Shown here: one piece after another, positions 61,966 through 64,000 of the stretch | How the letters are laid out: each line of letters opens with the position of its first letter | How positions within the stretch are numbered: position 1 is the stretch's first letter | NCBI GenBank assembly: GCA_019096195.1 | Contig: JAGTXK010000050.1 | Coordinates: 434,001-498,000, forward strand | Direction: 5' to 3' | DNA length: 64,000 nucleotides | Source of the DNA: Boletus sp. NGJ | Lineage: Eukaryota > Basidiomycota > Agaricomycetes > Boletales > Boletaceae | Notes under the pieces: model-generated | What the model saw: only the letters and a program-made list of their open reading frames with translations | Told to the model about the DNA's origin: nothing | Database searches by the model: none | Program-made: the position numbers and the translations under genes

Positions 61966-62745
61966 TTGGTCACCTCCACCCTGCTCAGTCCCATCATACA
62001 CATTGAGGTTGGTCACACTCACCCTGCTTGGTGTGATTGTATATATTGGTACTTGGTCACCTCCACCCTACTCAGCCCCACCATATACATTGAGGTCAGT
62101 CACAGTCACACCACTTGATGTGGTCGTATACATCAGCCCTTGGTCACCTCCACCCTGCTCAGTCCCACTGTATCCATTGAGGTCAGCCACCTCTACCCTG
62201 CTTGATATGGTTGTATCCATCAAGGTCAGTCACCTCCACCCTCCTCGGTGTGGTTATATCCATCAAGGTCAGTCACCCTCACACTGCTTGGTGTGGTCGT
62301 ATCCATCGGTACTTGGTCACCCCCACCCTGCTCAGTCCCATCATACACATCGAGGTTGGTCATGCTCACACTGCTTGGTGTGGTGGTATACATTGGTACT
62401 TGGTAACCTCTGCCCTGCTTGGTCTCATCATATCCATCAAGGTCAGTGACACTCACACTGCTTGGTGTGGTCATATACATTGGTACTTGGTCACCTCCAC
62501 CCTACTTGGTCCCACCGTATATATCAAGGTCAGTCACCCTCATACTGCTTAGTGTGGTCAGATACATCGGCCCTTGGTCACCCCCAACCTGCCTGGTCTC
62601 ATCATATACATCAAGGTTAGCCATGCTCACACTACTCAGTCCTGTTGTATATATTGGTACTTGGTCACCCCCACCCTGCTCAGTCTCATTGTATGCATTG
62701 ACCTCAGTCTTACTCACCCCACCAGAGGCTGTTTTGTATCTATCA
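61966..62745 (-). repeat. Subterminal tandem repeat array, right arm of the KDZ-type element
   Basis: Reverse complement of the left-arm array: units with CTTGGTCACC(C/T)CCACCCTGCT, TACATTGAGGTCAGTCAC and CTGCTTGGTGTGGTCGTATA. About nine units of 85-90 bp, including partial ones. Confidence 0.8.
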
Positions 62746-62924
62746 ATTCTTCATCTAGTTACCCTTTCCAGAGTCTTCCATATTCTATATATATGCATGT
62801 TAGGCAGGCCCGGCTGTGTCTTACACATCTCATATATCTCAGGCCTGTCACAGTATCATCTGTACATGTCGGGTGTTTTGCAAGCAGGCTTACCATATGC
62901 TATGGGTGAATGTCACCACATGGG

Positions 62925-63555
62925 CTCATCCTCCAACTTTTGACTGATTCCCATCAGCTCTGTCGTAGTAATAGTTGGCCCACTATTACCATCATCATTG
63001 TCATCTGAGTCTACCTTGATGATATCTCCATTCTGAACAGCCTTCCAACGATGAACCTCAGTGATAATGGCCACATTGTTCTTGAAGACTGCAGCATCTG
63101 TGTCCATGGTCTCCTCCTCCTTGATCAGGTTGAGAATCTCATTGACTGTCAGCAACTCCCAAAAGCCTCTATTCCTGCTCTTGAGATTTGCCACAGATGT
63201 GCTCAAATCCTTTTCTAGTGATTTGAGCTGTGATGGTTTTGCACAAGGTGGAAGTTTGACCACAAGACCTGTACACATGCATACAGCAGCAGCAAGCTTG
63301 TCAACTGCTTCAGTGGCTTGCACAACATCACCCTCAGCAGCCAAAATGGCATCAAGGGCAGTATTCCAGTTGAATGAGGTGTAGCGAGTGCCCAGATGCT
63401 ATTTGAGTGAAGTGTGCACTTGTGGGAGTGTTGTGTCACTTGATGCAAATTCATGAATGATAGCCCATGTGCCAGGATCAGCATGAGCAGGATGAGACAA
63501 TGGAGCAGTCTCATTCTGAATTCCTATGTGATTCCAGCAGTGCTGGATGATTGAG
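62925..63555 (-). pseudogene. Pogo-like transposase, part upstream of the KDZ insertion
   Basis: The minus strand reads LPKDSIIQHCWNHIGI, EGDVVQATEAVDKLAAAV, FWELLTVNEILNL, DTDAAVFKNNVAIITEV, NGDIIKVDSDDNDDG and GISQKLED, where the KDZ-type element enters. A C-terminal region with D/E-rich tract and E-x-V-x-W-x-x-V-Q-x-G-D-I is typical of pogo/CENP-B-type transposases. At least one stop interrupts it, near 63400. Confidence 0.68.
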
Positions 63556-64000
63556 TCTTTGGGGAGTTGCTGACAGTTGATGAGATTCTTGATCCAATTG
63601 AGGAGAAGGAGACCATGGACACAGATGCTGCAGTCTTCAAGGATGATGTGGCCTTTATCACTGAGGTTCATCATTGGGAGGCTGTTCAAAATGGAGATAT
63701 CATCAAGGTAGACTCAGATGACAATGATGATGGTAATAGTGGGCCAACTATTACTACGACAGAGCTAATGGGAATTAGTTAAAAGTTGGAGGATGCATGC
63801 ATTTCCCAGGCAGATGCTAATGCCTCATTTGATTTCATTCATCATATTTGTGCTTTCCATGCTAAATTGCAATACAAGGACATGAGAAGTGCAAAGCAAA
63901 CAACTTTATATAGGTTTATGAGGTCAAAGTAGTTGGTGTTTTTGTCATAGCATATGCAGCACTGGCTCCTCAGAGTTTGTCAATTGTGGGAACATTTGCT
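63556..64000 (+). pseudogene. Inverted copy of the pogo transposase C-terminus
   Basis: The plus strand reads GELLTVDEILDPIEEKETMD, FKDDVAFITEVHHWEAVQNG, then GIS and, after one stop codon, KLEDACISQADANASFDF and RSAKQTTLYRFMRSK. It then gives the pogo 3' flank to the window edge (TTGTGGGAACATTTGCT), the reverse complement of 48736 onward. It lacks both the KDZ-type element and the MITE, so it shows the empty sites for both. It joins the minus-strand copy head to head at about 63555. Confidence 0.75.

Larger units (their letters stand above)
49191..62924. mobile_element. KDZ/Zisupton-type DNA transposon, 13.7 kb, with long inverted arms
   Basis: The tips are CCCACATGATG at 49191 and CACCACATGGG ending at 62924. 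Just inside, TAGCATATGGT(A/G)AGCCTGCTTGC is inverted at both ends and continues as arms of roughly 1 kb (49191-49812 plus 55397-55850; 61966-62924) made largely of subterminal repeats. Flanking 8-bp duplications are TGCGTCCT and CTCATCCT; the empty site in the inverted pogo copy reads TGCATCCT. The interior holds a TET/JBP oxygenase relic and a short KDZ-transposase-like piece, plus two copia elements inserted later. Fungal TET/JBP genes are known to travel with KDZ transposons, and 8-bp duplications fit Zisupton-like integration. Confidence 0.78.
48732..63555 (-). mobile_element. Pogo-like DNA transposon, interrupted by a 13.7-kb KDZ-type element
   Basis: The 3' terminal region begins CAGTAGCAAATGTTCCCACG at 48732; CAGT ends are typical of pogo elements. 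Reading the minus strand, the transposase runs from about 63555 to 62925 and resumes at 49190 to 49048 after the inserted element. The joined order KLED then ACISQ equals the uninterrupted copy at 63780-63800. The transposase part is the C-terminal region of a CENP-B/pogo-type protein. The N-terminal part and the other end of the element lie outside the window or are lost. Both the 49191-62924 element and a MITE lie within it. Confidence 0.75.

Overview
The window comes from a filamentous basidiomycete, almost certainly an Agaricomycete. Spliced genes carry many 43-80 nt introns with clear donor, branch and acceptor sites. The gene content (DUF6593, GMC oxidoreductase, APH-type kinase) and the transposon content (KDZ-like element with a TET/JBP oxygenase) also fit that class. 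No RNA gene or CRISPR array was seen.

Layout. (1) 1-8 kb and 32-48.5 kb are accessory DNA built around a family of TPR-CHAT genes: tandem 46-residue tetratricopeptide-like repeats followed by a CHAT caspase/separase-like protease domain. Six copies or parts are visible: a leader at the left edge, A (2170-6466, minus, two frameshifts, 19 repeats), B (32047-33060, CHAT fragment), C (37798-40906, one frameshift, 10 repeats), C2 (43702-44500, internal deletion) and D (45455-48537, intact, 1009 aa, 10 repeats). (2) 8.4-31.8 kb is a compact island of conserved host genes: a Boi/Pob1-like SH3-SAM-PH-CH polarity protein, ITP pyrophosphatase (HAM1), a DHX33/Dhr2 helicase, TTC27/Emw1, a DUF6593 protein, EMC6, aspartate-semialdehyde dehydrogenase (HOM2), SMC5, an Rrn9-like factor and mitochondrial ribosomal protein uL13m (MRPL23). 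(3) 33.4-43.1 kb mixes a GMC oxidoreductase, an APH-family kinase and a decayed O-acetylhomoserine sulfhydrylase (MET17) with TPR-CHAT copies. (4) 48.7-64 kb is a nest of transposons.

Five relics of the Boi-like gene lie upstream of TPR-CHAT copies on the same strand. Two of them join the TPR-CHAT leader at the same point. This suggests that a chimeric Boi-fragment/TPR-CHAT cassette has been duplicated repeatedly in both orientations.

The transposon nest can be unpacked layer by layer. A pogo-like element begins near 48732, and its transposase is split by a 13.7-kb element (49191-62924) with long inverted arms of about 1 kb, 8-bp target duplications and a TET/JBP oxygenase relic, i.e. a KDZ/Zisupton-type transposon. 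Two old Ty1/copia retrotransposons lie inside that element. A 236-bp MITE sits in the pogo end. A fold-back copy of the pogo transposase at 63556-64000 keeps the uninterrupted sequence and serves as the empty site for both the KDZ element and the MITE.
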